37,285 nt of DNA from Phellopilus nigrolimitatus (GCA_021029095.1 JAJOHG010000248.1:1-37285), one strand, 5' to 3'; shown: positions 10,164-21,883, numbered from the stretch's first letter. The notes: a model not told the origin generated them from the letters alone. Numbers and translations are program-made.

Positions 10164-10416
10164 CTAGAAGAAGTAGGCACGAGAAAGATTAGATACCGAA
10201 GCGTGGAATATTGGGAGATGACAGAACTAAATAAGGGAAGACAGATCAAACGCATTTTCGAATTCATTGTGAAGGACACAGGAATCACCTCGTTCGTTCC
10301 TGCCTTCCCAGCTGTCGCCACTTCCCAGGGTGGCTGCTGATGATTTAATCGAGCTGCGCATATACTTGGGCGAACCGGAGAACCCGAAGCGGTATTTAGC
10401 GCCCGAGTTATTGTGA
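10122..10416 (+). pseudogene. C-terminal remnant of family A
   Basis: One frame reads FEFIVKDTGITSFVPAFPAV (compare VLKSIPKDLEITSFAPYYSH in the intact gene) and stops at 10338-10340. A second frame then gives AADDLIELRIYLGEPENP, KRYLAPELL and TGA 10414-10416 (compare KDDIEKLRKCLGEPEKP and KWYVCGG). The YRGR block is lost between them, so the copy has a deletion and a frameshift. An ATG at 10122 exists but is followed by sequence unlike the intact gene. Confidence 0.6.
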
Positions 10417-10713
10417 GGGGTGACATTTGTTGTCGTACATTGTTCTGCTGCTCTCGATCTTGTTTTCAAAATGAGTTTTCAATACTCATTTAGCTCGGAC
10501 AATATCCACTTTATTTCAACGCACTTATGTCTGTAAATTTACGGGTTTTTTTCCTGTAGAAGTTTTTGCGGATGAAATGGAGTTTGAGGCGCCTCTCCAC
10601 CGCATGTCAATGACTTGGAAGTTGTGCTCATCACTGCGCATCTTCACTGCTTATCACCCGGTCCTGAGGCTTATATACAATTCATCAAAGGCATGCACTG
10701 ACAAGCACCGGCT

Positions 10714-13175
10714 ATGGCGACGTCAACCCCCCTCGAACACAGCGCAGAGTTGGAGTCGTCTGCGAGTTCCATTCGTCGACGACCGCAGCCGCAGTCACTG
10801 CTTTCAGATTCTGCGAGCTCTCAATCTAGCCATGCACATCCGTTTCAACAAGGCTTAGACATCTTCAATCTGCCAGAGGAACCCGTGGCGGAGGAGACGG
10901 TGGAGGCTTTCCACGACGAGCTGGTTGGAGACGGCCAAGGAGCTGAAGACGAGGAGGAGGATATGAAGGAGGACAAGCGCCCGTGGTACAGGAAACCCTC
11001 GCCATGGTGGTGAGCATCTTTTGGCTTTATGTGTATTCTGCCGTGCTGATGATGACTCCAGGATGCTCACTCTTATGCCCATCTCTGCTATGGCCCTCGC
11101 TGGAGTCTCGCCGTCCCTGTTGCAGATTTACACGGATCTTGTTTGCGAGGCCATCAACAACCCAGCGACTGCTACTTTTCAAGAAGTGCATGCCAGTGTG
11201 CTGCCAGCGTCGCTCCAGAGCGAAGGGAACTCAATGCTTGTGGACATAAACTGTGCCTCGGATCCGAAAGTACAAGCCGCCGTCTCAAAACTCGTCGCCG
11301 GTACGCCGGCTTTACTCATTCTGGGATACTAAATGACGAGCAATTCTACCCCAGCTCTTACTGCCACATTGGGTATATTGAGCTGTATAACTGGGGCATC
11401 CTGGGCATCGGTATGTTTATACTTGCTTGCTTTTGCCACTATCCAAATAACTGATAGCCTGCAGCTTTCTGATCGTCTCGGTCGTCGACCTGTGCTTGCG
11501 ATCGCCTCCTCAGCCGTTATCGTCAGGTATTTTCATAACAATGCCATCTCGGTTACGTCGTTTGAATGAAGCATTTTAGCTATTGTATCCTTACCTGTGT
11601 TTATTTCTTCGCGGATCACCTCCCAGGTGGATATTGGTTCTTCATCGTCGGACCGACTATCCATGGACTGCTTGGTGGTTCGTATCCCATTGAAGCCCCT
11701 TTATCTTTATCTTTATAAACCCACCGATGTTTGTTTCTTAGGCACTGCGGCTGCCTCCGCGGCTACCTCCGCGTACATCGCGGACTGCACGCCGGCTCTG
11801 GCGCGCGCGCGCATGTTCTCGCTTACACTTGGGTTGCGCTTTACAGGCATGGCGGTCGGGCCGACGCTCTGTGCGCTTATCGTGCGCTTCACGGGCACGC
11901 CAGTCGCGGCGGCTGTGCTTGTTGTTGTCATACACGCCGCATACCTCGCACTTGTATTGTTTGTCGTGCCGGAGTCCCTTTCTGCAGAGCAAATAATAGA
12001 GAACCGACGAGCATGGCGAGAGGCGAGGTCGACTGCGGTGGTAACAGGGGAAGGCGAGGATACAGGCAGTCGCGTCGCGAAGGCAAGAGAAGTGATTGGT
12101 TCGCTCGTGGGATATGTCTTCGCGTTTCTGCGCCCTCTGTCAGTTGTAAGGCCCATCGCCGTCACAAGCGCGTCGGGAAGAATCCACAAAGACTGGAGTT
12201 TGACATATATCACGATCAGCTCGGGGCTGGCTTCATTGATCCTAGCTTCGTACTCGTCGATGTTCCAGTTTGGCGCGGCGACATTTGGCTGGACTGCCAT
12301 TGAGGTACGACGACGAGCTCTGTGCAGAAGTGTTTTATTGACGACAGATCTTATTTAGCTTGGGTATTGGTTTAGCGGCATCGTCGCCGCTCGTGCCCTC
12401 ACGCTTACGCTCATACTTCCTAGTGAGTATAGTTTGTTCAGATAGATAGAAAGACCAACTGATCCCCTGTGGAAGTTTTGATTAAGATTTACCATCATTA
12501 CAAGGTATCAAAGCCGCAGGCCTCAGGCGCATTGTCTTTTACGGATGCAGAATCGAGCGATAGAGCGCCGCTCCTGGCCCCGCAATCAAGCGACTTCAAC
12601 ACGTCCTCCCCTGCATCCCCGACACGGCCCCGTAGCCGATCGCAATCGCGTCCGCCCCGGCACAACACGCCCGCCTTCGACCTCGCGATCGCCCAAGCCT
12701 CGCTCGCGCTGGAAGTCGTCTGCTACGCGCTCGTGCCCGTGCTCATGACGCGCTGGCGCGCACGGATGAAGCCCGCGTACATCGTGCTCACCATCCTCGC
12801 GTCGTGCGGCGCGGGCTTCGGACCTGCGATCCAGTCGCTCGCGGTCGACCTGTACGCCGGCCGCGGCGGCACAGAGACGGGCCGTCTGTTTGGCGTGCTG
12901 AGCGTTGTGCAGGCGACGAGGTGCGTAAATGACATTGATAGTCGGTTCCCTCCTGAGCTTCTTTGCTAATTTTTTTTTTCTGTATTTGTAGCTCGCAGAT
13001 CCTTGGACCTACAGTATACGGACTTACATACATGAAGATCGTTGCAGTCTACCCGCAGGGAATCTTCTTCGTGTCTGTGGGTGCAGTCACGAGTGCGCTC
13101 CTCGCATTGCTGTTCGTAGAACTTCCTGGATCGAGGAAGACTGCGTTACACGACGAAGAAGGCGAAATATCGTAA
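10714..13175 (+). CDS. Major facilitator superfamily transporter
   Basis: Model: exons 10714-11009, 11062-11300, 11355-11410, 11465-11526, 11580-11677, 11742-12304, 12359-12422, 12476-12920 and 12992-13175, giving 668 residues with phases agreeing throughout. The first 95 residues are a cytosolic Ser-rich then acidic tail. The MFS signature loop between helices 2 and 3 is clear (GASWASLSDRLGRRPV). Helix 4-5 sequence (SAYIADCTPALARARMFSLT) and the mid-loop VPESL motif follow. The two halves are joined by a long hydrophilic loop, with a second Ser/Pro/Arg-rich insertion near 12540-12660. The pattern resembles the TetA-like/drug:H+ antiporter branch, but the substrate cannot be read from sequence. 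It is a plasma-membrane or vacuolar carrier by inference. Confidence 0.9.
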
Positions 13176-13428
13176 ATTATCATATCTAGACAATGGACTT
13201 TGGACTAGAGGAAGGGAGAATGTACGATTTTAATGTCTCATAATCGTGTCATCCCTTCAAGACAGACTCTTGGAGATCTTTGCGTCATAGGCACGAGCCT
13301 CCATCGTCCGATTGCAGAAAGAAAGAAAATTATGGCCGTTCTCATCTACTTCAAAACTACAGTAGCTGCCCTACACATGTAAGTTCTCCGCGCTTCCTTC
13401 TTTTAGGCAGGCTTCATACGTATCGGGT

Positions 13429-13753
13429 CTATCGCTCGTCAAACCGACCATTTTCAAAGTCACTGACGTCAATAGGGTCGATCAGCTCGGTTTCCTCTAG
13501 CTCTATGTAAAGCTCGCTCAGACTTCCTCGTAACTGAACGGAAGGCTCGTTGATAATGCTTGAAACGATTGGCGTTTCTTTTCTCCAACCACAGTGAATA
13601 AGATGTAGTGACTGATGTCGAAAGCCAAACTCACTATTAGCTCGGTCCGTTGTAAATATCGATTATTCAGGCTTTCCAAGCTCCGAGAAATACATACGCC
13701 AAGTTTGAGCAGACGTGGCTACATAAAGTGCGAAACATTTCGACATATCGCAT
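13429..13753 (-). CDS. Candidate small protein, unidentified
   Basis: A two-exon reading (13753-13698 and 13633-13429; donor GTATGT, acceptor AATAG) gives 86 residues: MRYVEMFRTLC..., a middle part HCGWRKETPIVSSIINEP, and an acidic end ELYIELEETELIDPIDV. The joined phase is correct, the intron has canonical ends, and the second exon is open for 68 codons. No family is recognised and no other support exists. It could be chance or the 3' part of a longer gene. Confidence 0.3.
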
Positions 13754-14134
13754 AAAAACCACAAACTTGTTACAGCAGACTCCTCGCGAGCGCGATTATA
13801 TATATACACCTTGTTGCAATACTACTGATGAAAGAATAATGCGAGATAACCTGGTGGTCTCATAAGATACTTCTAGCTTCGCATTCGAGCTGCAAGCCTC
13901 GGACGTGGGGTAATCGTACAGGGACGGAATGATCAGAAGGGATGCGGGTGATGGGGAGTAAGGAATGAAAAATGAAAAATGACGGAATCGTGCATTAAGA
14001 CAAGAAAGCGGGACCAAGAGAGCAACGAAAGCTGCGAGACGAGACATGCACAACAGGGAAGAAATAATTGGAACTTAGCTACTGAGGTAGAGTGGAGCAG
14101 ATGGATAGACACACAGAGACACAAACAGAGACAA
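13754..14134. other. Spacer 3' of the J-domain gene
   Basis: About 380 nt between the candidate small gene and the stop codon of the J-domain gene. It includes a short TA run at 13797-13804. No other feature is visible. It probably contains the 3' UTR of the J-domain gene. Confidence 0.3.
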
Positions 14135-16059
14135 TCATGCGACAGGGGTTTGGTAGTTGGGAACGTAGCCACCACGTCCACGCCCGCGTCCCCTGCCACG
14201 ACCTCGACCTCGACCTCGACCGCGCCCGCGTCCAGGGAAGAAATGCCGCTGCGTACCATCAGGCGTCACAGGTGAATTTTGGTATGATCTGTCCGACGGG
14301 GCGGGGGAGGCACTCGGCGTCGGGTTTTGTAGGTCCGGAGAGCGCGTCGGTGGAGGCACGTGCGATTCAACCTTGGGTCGGGAAGGACGAGATGTGTCCG
14401 TGTCCGAGTTGCTCGTGGGCTTGACATCGAGGGAGTCGACTTTCGGCGTGGGCGGTGGAGTGAACCCACCGTATGCCATGAGAAGGTTCTTGATCTCCTC
14501 CAGACGGCGTTCATCGTCTTTAGTCTTGCGCTTGCCGACCGAACGCTTCACTGTTGCTTCGCCCTCCTCAGTGCAGATCCAGGACCATGCCTCACTTATG
14601 TTCTTCTTGTTAGCGAGTTTGTTTTCCAGAATCGTCCATACGAGCTCTGGCTCTTTAGACTCCATGGAAAGACGAAGTAGATCAGTAGATACTGGAGCAT
14701 TATAGACGTCGCGATAGTCGTCATCTTTGGGAGGAAGGTTTTTGAGGAAATACTGAACGACTGGGACATATCCTTTCTGAAGTGCCAAGTGGAAAGCCGT
14801 GAAGCCCGCTGAATTGCGTTCATCAGCCTCAGCATCTGGACAAATATGATTTCAGCAAGAAGAGTTGTAGATAAGTGAAGTTACAGTTCTTACTGTGGTT
14901 CACGAGCCATGCAACGAGCTCTGTATCACCCTGGCTAGCTGCGATATGCAGAAGAGTCTCCGAGGGATCTTTGGGTGGATCTTGGACGAAGGTCTCCAAT
15001 CCACGCCTCACTTCTCCTCCAGCAGCATCAACCTCATCCTCCCATACGCCTTTCTTGACCTTTTCAATGTCGCCATGGCGAGCAGCGACGAAAACAGCTG
15101 ATCGAAGGGTTTGAGAACGCTCTTGTTGGTTGCGAATCTTCTGAGCAGCGTCCTTTTTCGAAGCTTCTACATGCGCCTTCTTCTGCGATGCGCGCTGCTT
15201 CTGACGTTCCTCGGCAGCCAATCGTTCTATGCGTCTTTCGTGTTTAGTTGACAAGAATATCCAAGTATATGCTGAATATATACCTCGCTCTTTGTCTTCC
15301 CTGATGCGATCCTTGCGGCGCCGTTCATCTTGCATGCGGCGCTCCTGAGTGGCCTTCTGTTCCTCACGCACATGATGAAGACGCTCTTGGTATTGTTCGC
15401 CAGTTTCAGACTTGCGTTCCCGAGGAGGCATATGAGGCATATGCGTAGGAAAGCCGAAGCCTAAACCAAACATTCAGTATCTGCCACAGCATTGTTGTAA
15501 ATGATGCGTACGCATGTGGCTGTGGCCCCTGCTTGAGCGTCCTCTCAGAAGCTCTTCGAAAATAAAGCTGAAAGCTCATCAGACTTTAATACGCGAATTC
15601 CATATAGCCACACACATGAAGAAGTCTAAATCTTCAGGTTCGTCATCGTCGTAGTATTCGTCACTATCGTCGTCGTAGTCATCGTCGTCTGAGTCGGGTT
15701 CGTTCTGCCAAGGCGCATGATAACGAGGAGCTGCATTGGATCTGTCGAAGTGCTTCATGAGGGTGTTGTATGCTGCGCCCACTTCTTGGAATTTTTGCGT
15801 TGCATCTGGCATGTCTGGATTCTTGTCTGGGTGCGTCTTCATGGCAAGCTGAAGAGGTTGTTAGAGTGCGTCATGACATTTTCCTAACTTTGCGTACCTT
15901 TCTGTAGGCCAACTTGACTTCATCTGCGGTCGCGCCCTGACAAAAATATGTCAGCGCCCACCTTGAAGTAGAAAACAAGAAGCATATATAAATAAGGCGT
16001 ACAGTCTCCAGGCCGAGCACAGCGTACGCCTCCTCCACGGCGACATGTCTCAGGACCAT
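14135..16059 (-). CDS. J-domain co-chaperone with ankyrin repeats and RG-rich tail
   Basis: Model: exons 16059-16003, 15936-15898, 15848-15616, 15567-15512, 15460-15284, 15226-14894 and 14835-14135, giving 531 residues. The N-terminal J domain (AYAVLGLETGATADEVKLAY, then KLAMKTHPDKNPD) has the HPD tripeptide needed to stimulate Hsp70. A very acidic Asp/Glu/Tyr stretch follows, then a long charged coiled-coil-like region (EEQKATQERRMQDERRRK). Two ankyrin-type units are visible (SETLLHIAASQGDTELVAWL and SAGFTAFHLALQKGYVPVVQ). The C-terminus is about ten RG dipeptides, typical of RNA-binding tails and arginine methylation. The fifth intron is 57 nt, a multiple of three with no stop. Removing it joins KER to ERLAAEER, which I prefer. 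The gene shares a 197-nt divergent promoter with LUC7. Confidence 0.85.
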
Positions 16060-16256
16060 TTTGATGAGCTCGCTGAGCACAGCGCGGGATGAGGAGGAGG
16101 AGAAGGAGATGAGTGTAGTTGAGGCAAGAAGACGCGCACCAGTCGAAAACGCGCCTCAGACGCGACAAAGGGTGTGACCACCTGCCATAATTAGATATTT
16201 CTCGGCCTCTCCGTGACCGAATCTGCGCAGTGTAACTCTCACTTGTACTTGCAATC
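16060..16256. promoter_or_regulatory. Divergent promoter between J-domain gene and LUC7
   Basis: Only 197 nt separate the two start codons, so both promoters and 5' UTRs must share this stretch. It contains GC-rich AACGCGCC and GACGCGAC elements near 16146-16165 that resemble E2F/MBF half-sites, but no exact ACGCGT. No TATA box is obvious. Confidence 0.5.
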
Positions 16257-17589
16257 ATGGGCCGTCTCGCAGAAATGCAGCGCAAGCTGCTGGAGGTGAC
16301 CGTTATTTTATCTTATATGCTGACAAATGCTCATAAATGCTGTTTGTAGCAAATGATGGGACCAGAAGCCATGGGTGTCGCAAATGCGAACTTGAGCTGG
16401 ACAGACGAGAAAGTCTGTCGCAACTTTCTATGCGGGACATGTCCCCACATTCTTTTCACAAACACCGTGCGTTTCTTCTTTCTTCTTCATATGTTGTGCA
16501 TATTGACAGAATATCTAAAACAGAAAATGGATCTCGGAGCATGCCCAAAATCGCACATGGAGCGGCTGAAGACCGACTTCACGCAGGCCAAAGAAGCCAA
16601 CCCCACCGATCCGGTTTTCTCCCGCTTCCAGGCCGAATATGAGTCCAACATCTTCTCGTTCGTCGACGAGTGCGATCGTCGCATCCGCGCTGCTCACAGG
16701 CGTTTGGAGAAGACCCCGGAAGAGAACGCGAAGACGACGAACTTGGTGAGCACGGATAGACTAGAAGGTGTGTACGACGACTGACTTGAGCTGTTGACTC
16801 TAGATGAGAGAAATTGGCGAAATCGAACTGGCTATTCAGGGGGGTACGGAGAAGATTGAGCAGCTTGGTGAGCAATCCACGAGCTTGTGGACTCACGCTT
16901 TAGGCTTCTAATACTTCGTTTTAGGCGAACAAGGGAAAGTTGACGAGTCGATGCGGGAGATGGCTGCTATCGAGGCATTGAAGAGCGAGAAGGCGGACAA
17001 GGAGGTACGCTACCACACTCCTCACGCAGTCAGCGTACTTATTCCCCACTTCATTCTACAGCGAGAACTACAACAACTGACCGACACGTCCGGTGCCTCA
17101 GGCCACCAAAAACTGCGCGTCTGCGACGTCTGCGGCGCTTACCTCTCTGTGCTCGACTCCGACAGACGTCTAGCTGACCACTTCGGCGGAAAGGTCGGTA
17201 CAGCCGCTATGTTCTGGGGCCTACGTCACACTAACACTGAATTTCTCTTTTACTTGTATTGTAGATGCATCTCGGCTACCATGAGTTGCGCAACATGCTG
17301 CAGAAGTTCAAAGAAGAGCGCGACAAGCGCAAGCTTGCTCCGCCGCCGCCGAGCTCAACATCGGGCGCACCTACGTCGGCGGGTGCGCGGCCCGGCGACC
17401 GCGACTATCGCTCGTCGCGGGACGACTACAGGGACCGCGACAGAGATCGCGGGTATTCCTCTAGGCACGAGTGCGTGGCTTCTATTGTTTTCTTCGTCGT
17501 CTAATGTTGCTGAATTTGCTCTGTGCTTCGTCAGTGACCGTCGACGCGACCGAGACCGCTCACGTTCGCCAGGCAGGAGACGATACTGA
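16257..17589 (+). CDS. LUC7: LUC7-family U1 snRNP splicing factor
   Basis: Model: exons 16257-16295, 16350-16466, 16524-16745, 16804-16867, 16925-17004, 17062-17193, 17265-17470 and 17535-17589, giving 304 residues. The first zinc finger is present (CRNFLCGTCPHILF ... GACPKSH). A helical middle section follows. The second zinc finger (RVCDVCGAYLSV ... DHFGGKMHLGYH) is the most conserved part of Luc7. The tail is rich in Arg/Asp/Ser (RDRDRDRGYSS, RSRSPGRRRY), as in metazoan LUC7L proteins. Known role: Luc7 stabilises U1 snRNA pairing with the 5' splice site. Start and stop are unambiguous, and the length fits the family. Confidence 0.95.
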
Positions 17590-17968
17590 TTTTATTACAT
17601 TTTCCTTGTGTTTTGTTTTGTAGGCTGTACGTAGGGTGCTAGTATATACATAATATTGCTATGGCTTCGGTCTGTGTTATAGATCAAATATACAAGAAAA
17701 ACGGCACCGGCATTGAGATAAATCAAGAAGCATGAACAAGAAAGCAATGAAATAAGCTAAAGATACATGCACATGACAGATGCGACACAGCAGGAAGACG
17801 ACGGGTAGTATGGTATCTAATAGAGTAAGGTAAGTAAGTAAATGGTAATAGAAAGTAGGAATGATAGGCTTGTTCTACTCGAGCAACAGCCATCTGGCCA
17901 GGAGTAGATTTGTGCTAAATTCGGTATATCCATAGCGTGAATAGTTCGGCCAATGAGCGTCCATCTGT
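17590..17968. other. Convergent 3' spacer between LUC7 and the checkpoint gene
   Basis: A 379-nt tail-to-tail gap that must hold both 3' UTRs and polyadenylation regions. It is AT-rich, with several AATAAA-like words (for example gaaataa near 17748). No gene is visible. Confidence 0.4.
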
Positions 17969-20900
17969 CTAGTTCCACTCGGGCAGTGGCAGCAGCCGCC
18001 CTGCGATGAGGCACTCCTTGATCCAAGTGACGTCGACGTATGTCGCATCCTGCACCAGCGGCGAGGGGAGCGCCTCCTTTACGACAACGTAGTCATACTG
18101 TGTGAGGTCCTTCTTCGACGCGTGTTTAACGTCCGCGACAGCCTCCACGCGCGCTGCGCCCATGCACACAATGATGCGCGGCACTGTCCGGCTGGCCTCC
18201 AGAGACCTGTCGGCTGCAGTGGCGGTCTGAAAAGCGGAAAGTAAATGTATAGCAAAAGCAAGGGACAAAGGAAGTGAAAAACGCATACCTTCTTAGCTGG
18301 CAGCGGCAGCAAGTCCGCGCCGACGCAGAGAACCGACGTGTTCGCGAGTATTTTGTGCGGGACCTTGTTCTCCATGACTTCAGTCAGATGCTCGATGGCG
18401 CAACCCCAGTCAAGATCCACCGTCTGCGAAACAGACGCGCCGAGTGGCTCAGAATGTCCTGCCGGCAGTAAATCGTGCTTCCAAGACGCATCTTCCCCCA
18501 TGGTGAGCTTTTCGAGCCAGTCGTTCGACACGCACGGGATACCGAGTGCTAGCGCGAGCAGAAACTTGGGCTTCTGATTGAACACATTCGCCACAAGAAA
18601 TACGCGGTCGATCGCGGCCGAGCCCTTGTCCCGTGGTACGTACTGTACGTCCTCCCGCAGGATTGTCCAGCGCTTGTTCGCGTTCGTGTGCTTGCCCTGC
18701 AGGGAGAATATATCGAGCCAGTCGCCAAGTACTGTCCCGCCGCTATCCTTGATCATGCTGACGATCCTGTCCTTCTCACGTGCCCAGTTGGTGTTGCCTG
18801 GACCCAACGTCACGACGAACGCGTATTTTGCAAGCGTCTTGTTCCGCACGGCCTTCGTCGACATGGCGGTGCTGAGTACAGACATTTTTGAGGGTGAGGG
18901 CGTGTCCTTCAACGGCCTGCGACCCACCACAGGGATGATCTCGGATAGCTCCAACGTCCTGTCCCTCCACTGCGCCTGAATTGACCGTGCAGGGATCCGG
19001 ACGTTATCTGCCTCGACTACAAACTCAAGGCCTTCTTCGGGTCCTTCGGTGTACTGTGCGCGCACCTCGTTCTCCGTGTCCCAGAGACTATCGTCGATGA
19101 CTGTCGCTTTATGGATTATACCTCCTGAGAACACCGTGTCGCCCTTCCTCAGCATGAACTTGCGCATCTGAGTCACACCTAGATTGGGATCCTCTAGACC
19201 ATCGAAATACTTGACGTGTGCGCGCGTGCCGTTCAACGTATACACATCGGCACCATAGTAGCTTGAATCCGCTTTGTAGAGCGCGAAGACCTGTGTGCCT
19301 ATCCCAGCACCAAAACGTGTAGTCACAGGCGGAGCGGAGGACGCCGACGTACGCGGCCTCTTCGCTGGCGGCTGGCCCGTTACGGTTGTGCGGTTTGCTG
19401 TCTTCTTCGTCGTCGTCGTCGTCGCGACCGCCCTTCCCTTTCCCGCCTTCTTCACCGCAAGCGCAGTAGCATTTACACGCTTGCGCTTGCGCGGACTGGG
19501 CTCCGGCTTGACAATCGGCTGCTCCTCGTACATATTTTCATCCACATATTCATCGTCAGCGATCTCTGTCTCCTCCTCCTCCATGCGCTTCACTTGCGCA
19601 AGTGGGATAGCAGGCGAGTCCTCCTCGTCCTCCTCGTCTTCTAGTGTGTTTGCATTTGGTGCCAACGCAGGTGTCTGTGCGCGCGTCACCCGCCTTTTGG
19701 GCACCAGCGCGGTAGTCTTGACAGGTAGGGGCTCAGCGGAGGCGTCCTTCCTTTCTTTGCCCTTCCCTCTGGCCAAGCCTCGAGGTCGACCGCGGCTTCT
19801 GCGTACCGGAGGGAGTTGTTCAGGTTCTGACTGCAGATCCATCTCTACGTTTTCTGCCGCGGCGTTTTTCTGTCCGCCCCGAACTTTAGCAAAGGGAACA
19901 GCAGCAATCACCTTCGGAGCAACACCCGATGCCTTAACAGGGGGTATTGCTGTAGATTTCTTCGCTGAAGTGCCAGCACGCACCTTTGCGGGAGCGGCGA
20001 CTGCAGGTGACTTCAACGGAGACGGAACCAGTGGCGCTCTCGTTGGCGCAGCTAGAGGCAGCTTCCCGGCTTCCACACTTGGTGGCTTGCGGAAGGTTCC
20101 GCCACGTCCGCGGAGAGGAGGCTCTTCCTTTTGCTTTCCCTTTGCTAGCGCACGTGAGATAGGCTGAAACATCGGTTGAGAAAAACGCAGACTTATTCAT
20201 TCATGTATAAGCCTCACCTTGGTCGGCACCTTGAAAGGCTCATCCTCTTCAGCTTCGTCTTCGGTCTCTTCTTGTTCGTCTCCCATGCTTGCATCTGGCA
20301 CATCAGATTCGGAGGGAGGTATGACCTCCCGGTCCATGCTCTTCGTCGCAATTGGCTTCGTCACGGCAGGGGTCAAGTCCAGCTCGACTTGCTGCTCCGA
20401 GTCCGGCACGACCTCTTCGTCCGGTATCGGCCCCGGTTTTGGCAGCGTCGATTTACCACTGCCAGCCGTTGCGGCGCAGCTGGCTTGGGACACCACCGCG
20501 CCGTGTCCTTCGACGTTGTGCTCGCCAAAATGGTGCATATACCTGTGCCGCTTCTCCGGTGCGACGAGACTGAGGATCGAGCGCGGCGCCGTGGCTATGG
20601 AGGACTCGACAACAGATGATCCAGTGGCTTCGGCGGTTCCAACGCGATTTCTATCATCGGCGACGTCCTGCTCGGTGAAACTCGCAGGCTGCGTCTCTTC
20701 CTGCGTCGGGTCACGCTGCGATGGCTCGCCGACGATCTGTGTCGCGACATTCTGCGCGGACGACATGCTGGAGTCGGCACTGCCCAATAACTGTGTTGCC
20801 TGCTGGCTGAGCGAGATATCAAACCCATCGCCGCTATTCCGTTGTAAGGAGTCCTGGGATGTGCCGCTGGAGTCCGAGTTGGCGACGAGAATGCGTCCAG

Positions 20901-21819
20901 CGGAGGACGAGTGCGAAAGAGAGTAGCCTCGCGTCTCAACAGAGCCAGCACTGCGTTTTCCCAACCTGTTGTCTACAGAACCCTCCTGCTCTTCCTCGTG
21001 TTGCTGTCGTACGGGCATTTGCTCCTGCGAATATGGCTCGCCGAGTTCCTCAAGGGGACGCTCAAACACCTTTGAAGTAGCAACGAAGAGATCGGGATCT
21101 TGGAATGCTGAGGGCCCTGCGAATGAGTCCTGTGAGGATAAAGAAGGAGAGCGGCGACGGCGAAAGCGCATCGAATGGGTATTTGAAGGTGCCTTCTGTG
21201 GCTGAACCGGACGGGCAGGGGAGACGAAGCTGACGACCTTTGTCTGTTGCGGCACGCGAGACGACAAAGGCCCAGGAGCGCTTGTACTTAAAGCACGCGA
21301 CGGAGTCAAAGGCGAGGGCAAGGAGGCGGGTGGTACGCAACGGGAAAGGTCTGATGCGCTCTTGGTTCCGCTTGCCGATGGCGGAGCAGGCACTGGTACC
21401 GTGGGAGGGACGCTCTGGAACCGGTCTCGTGTCTGGGTGGGCGCGTTTTCTTTCTGCGAATCCTCGCCGCCGACAAGCTGCGTTTGCGTCGTCGCCAGTC
21501 CGTGAAAATGGTAGCGCGTTCCGGAAGCAGATGATACGAGCCCCTCGCCTGAGCTTCCGGAACCCGAATGCCGATCAACGGACGTATTTTCATTGTCAGC
21601 GGCAATGGCTTGAGCATTGCTCCATGCGTTTGGCGGGTCCGCCCTACCCAAAACGAAGTCAAGCAGCTGGCTCGATTGTGACTCAACGGCTGCGCTGCTA
21701 TACACGTGTTGCGGCGGTGCAATGACAATAAATGAGTTGTAGTCTAGTAAAAAGAGAATGCAGAGTACGACATACGTTGTGCTTGCGTCAGCGAGCCCGT
21801 TGTATTCCCGTTCCTCCAT
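17969..21819 (-). CDS. RAD9: Rad9/Crb2/53BP1-type DNA-damage checkpoint mediator
   Basis: Model: exons 21819-21776, 21697-20218, 20163-18289 and 18226-17969, giving 1218 residues in phase. The N-terminal half is low-complexity and rich in SQ/TQ sites for ATM/ATR-type kinases, including three similar TQ motifs. The middle is basic/acidic with an AT-hook-like RGRPRG (plus strand about 19782-19800). A Tudor-like domain starts near residue 795 (GTQVFALYKADSSYYGADVY) and in this family reads methylated histone. Two C-terminal BRCT domains follow, about 955-1065 (KYAFVVTLGPGNTNWAREKD ... ALGIPCVSNDWLEKL) and about 1117-1218 (TSVLCVGADLLPLP ... YVDVTWIKECLIAGRLLPLP). The Tudor plus tandem-BRCT order is that of Crb2 and 53BP1. 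The chosen ATG is the first in frame. Known role: relays damage signals to effector kinases on chromatin. Confidence 0.93.
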
Positions 21820-21883
21820 GGTGTCCTTGTCCTTCAACACTGCAGTCAATAAATCTGTCTCGAGACACGATTCGGCACAGTTG

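Noticed and set aside
19295..20167. 290-codon plus-strand open frame
   Set aside because: It lies antisense within the large exon of the Rad9/Crb2-like gene. Its product is low-complexity Ala/Ser/Gly/Phe sequence mirrored from Glu/Lys/Ala codons, and the minus strand has clear Tudor and BRCT domains.
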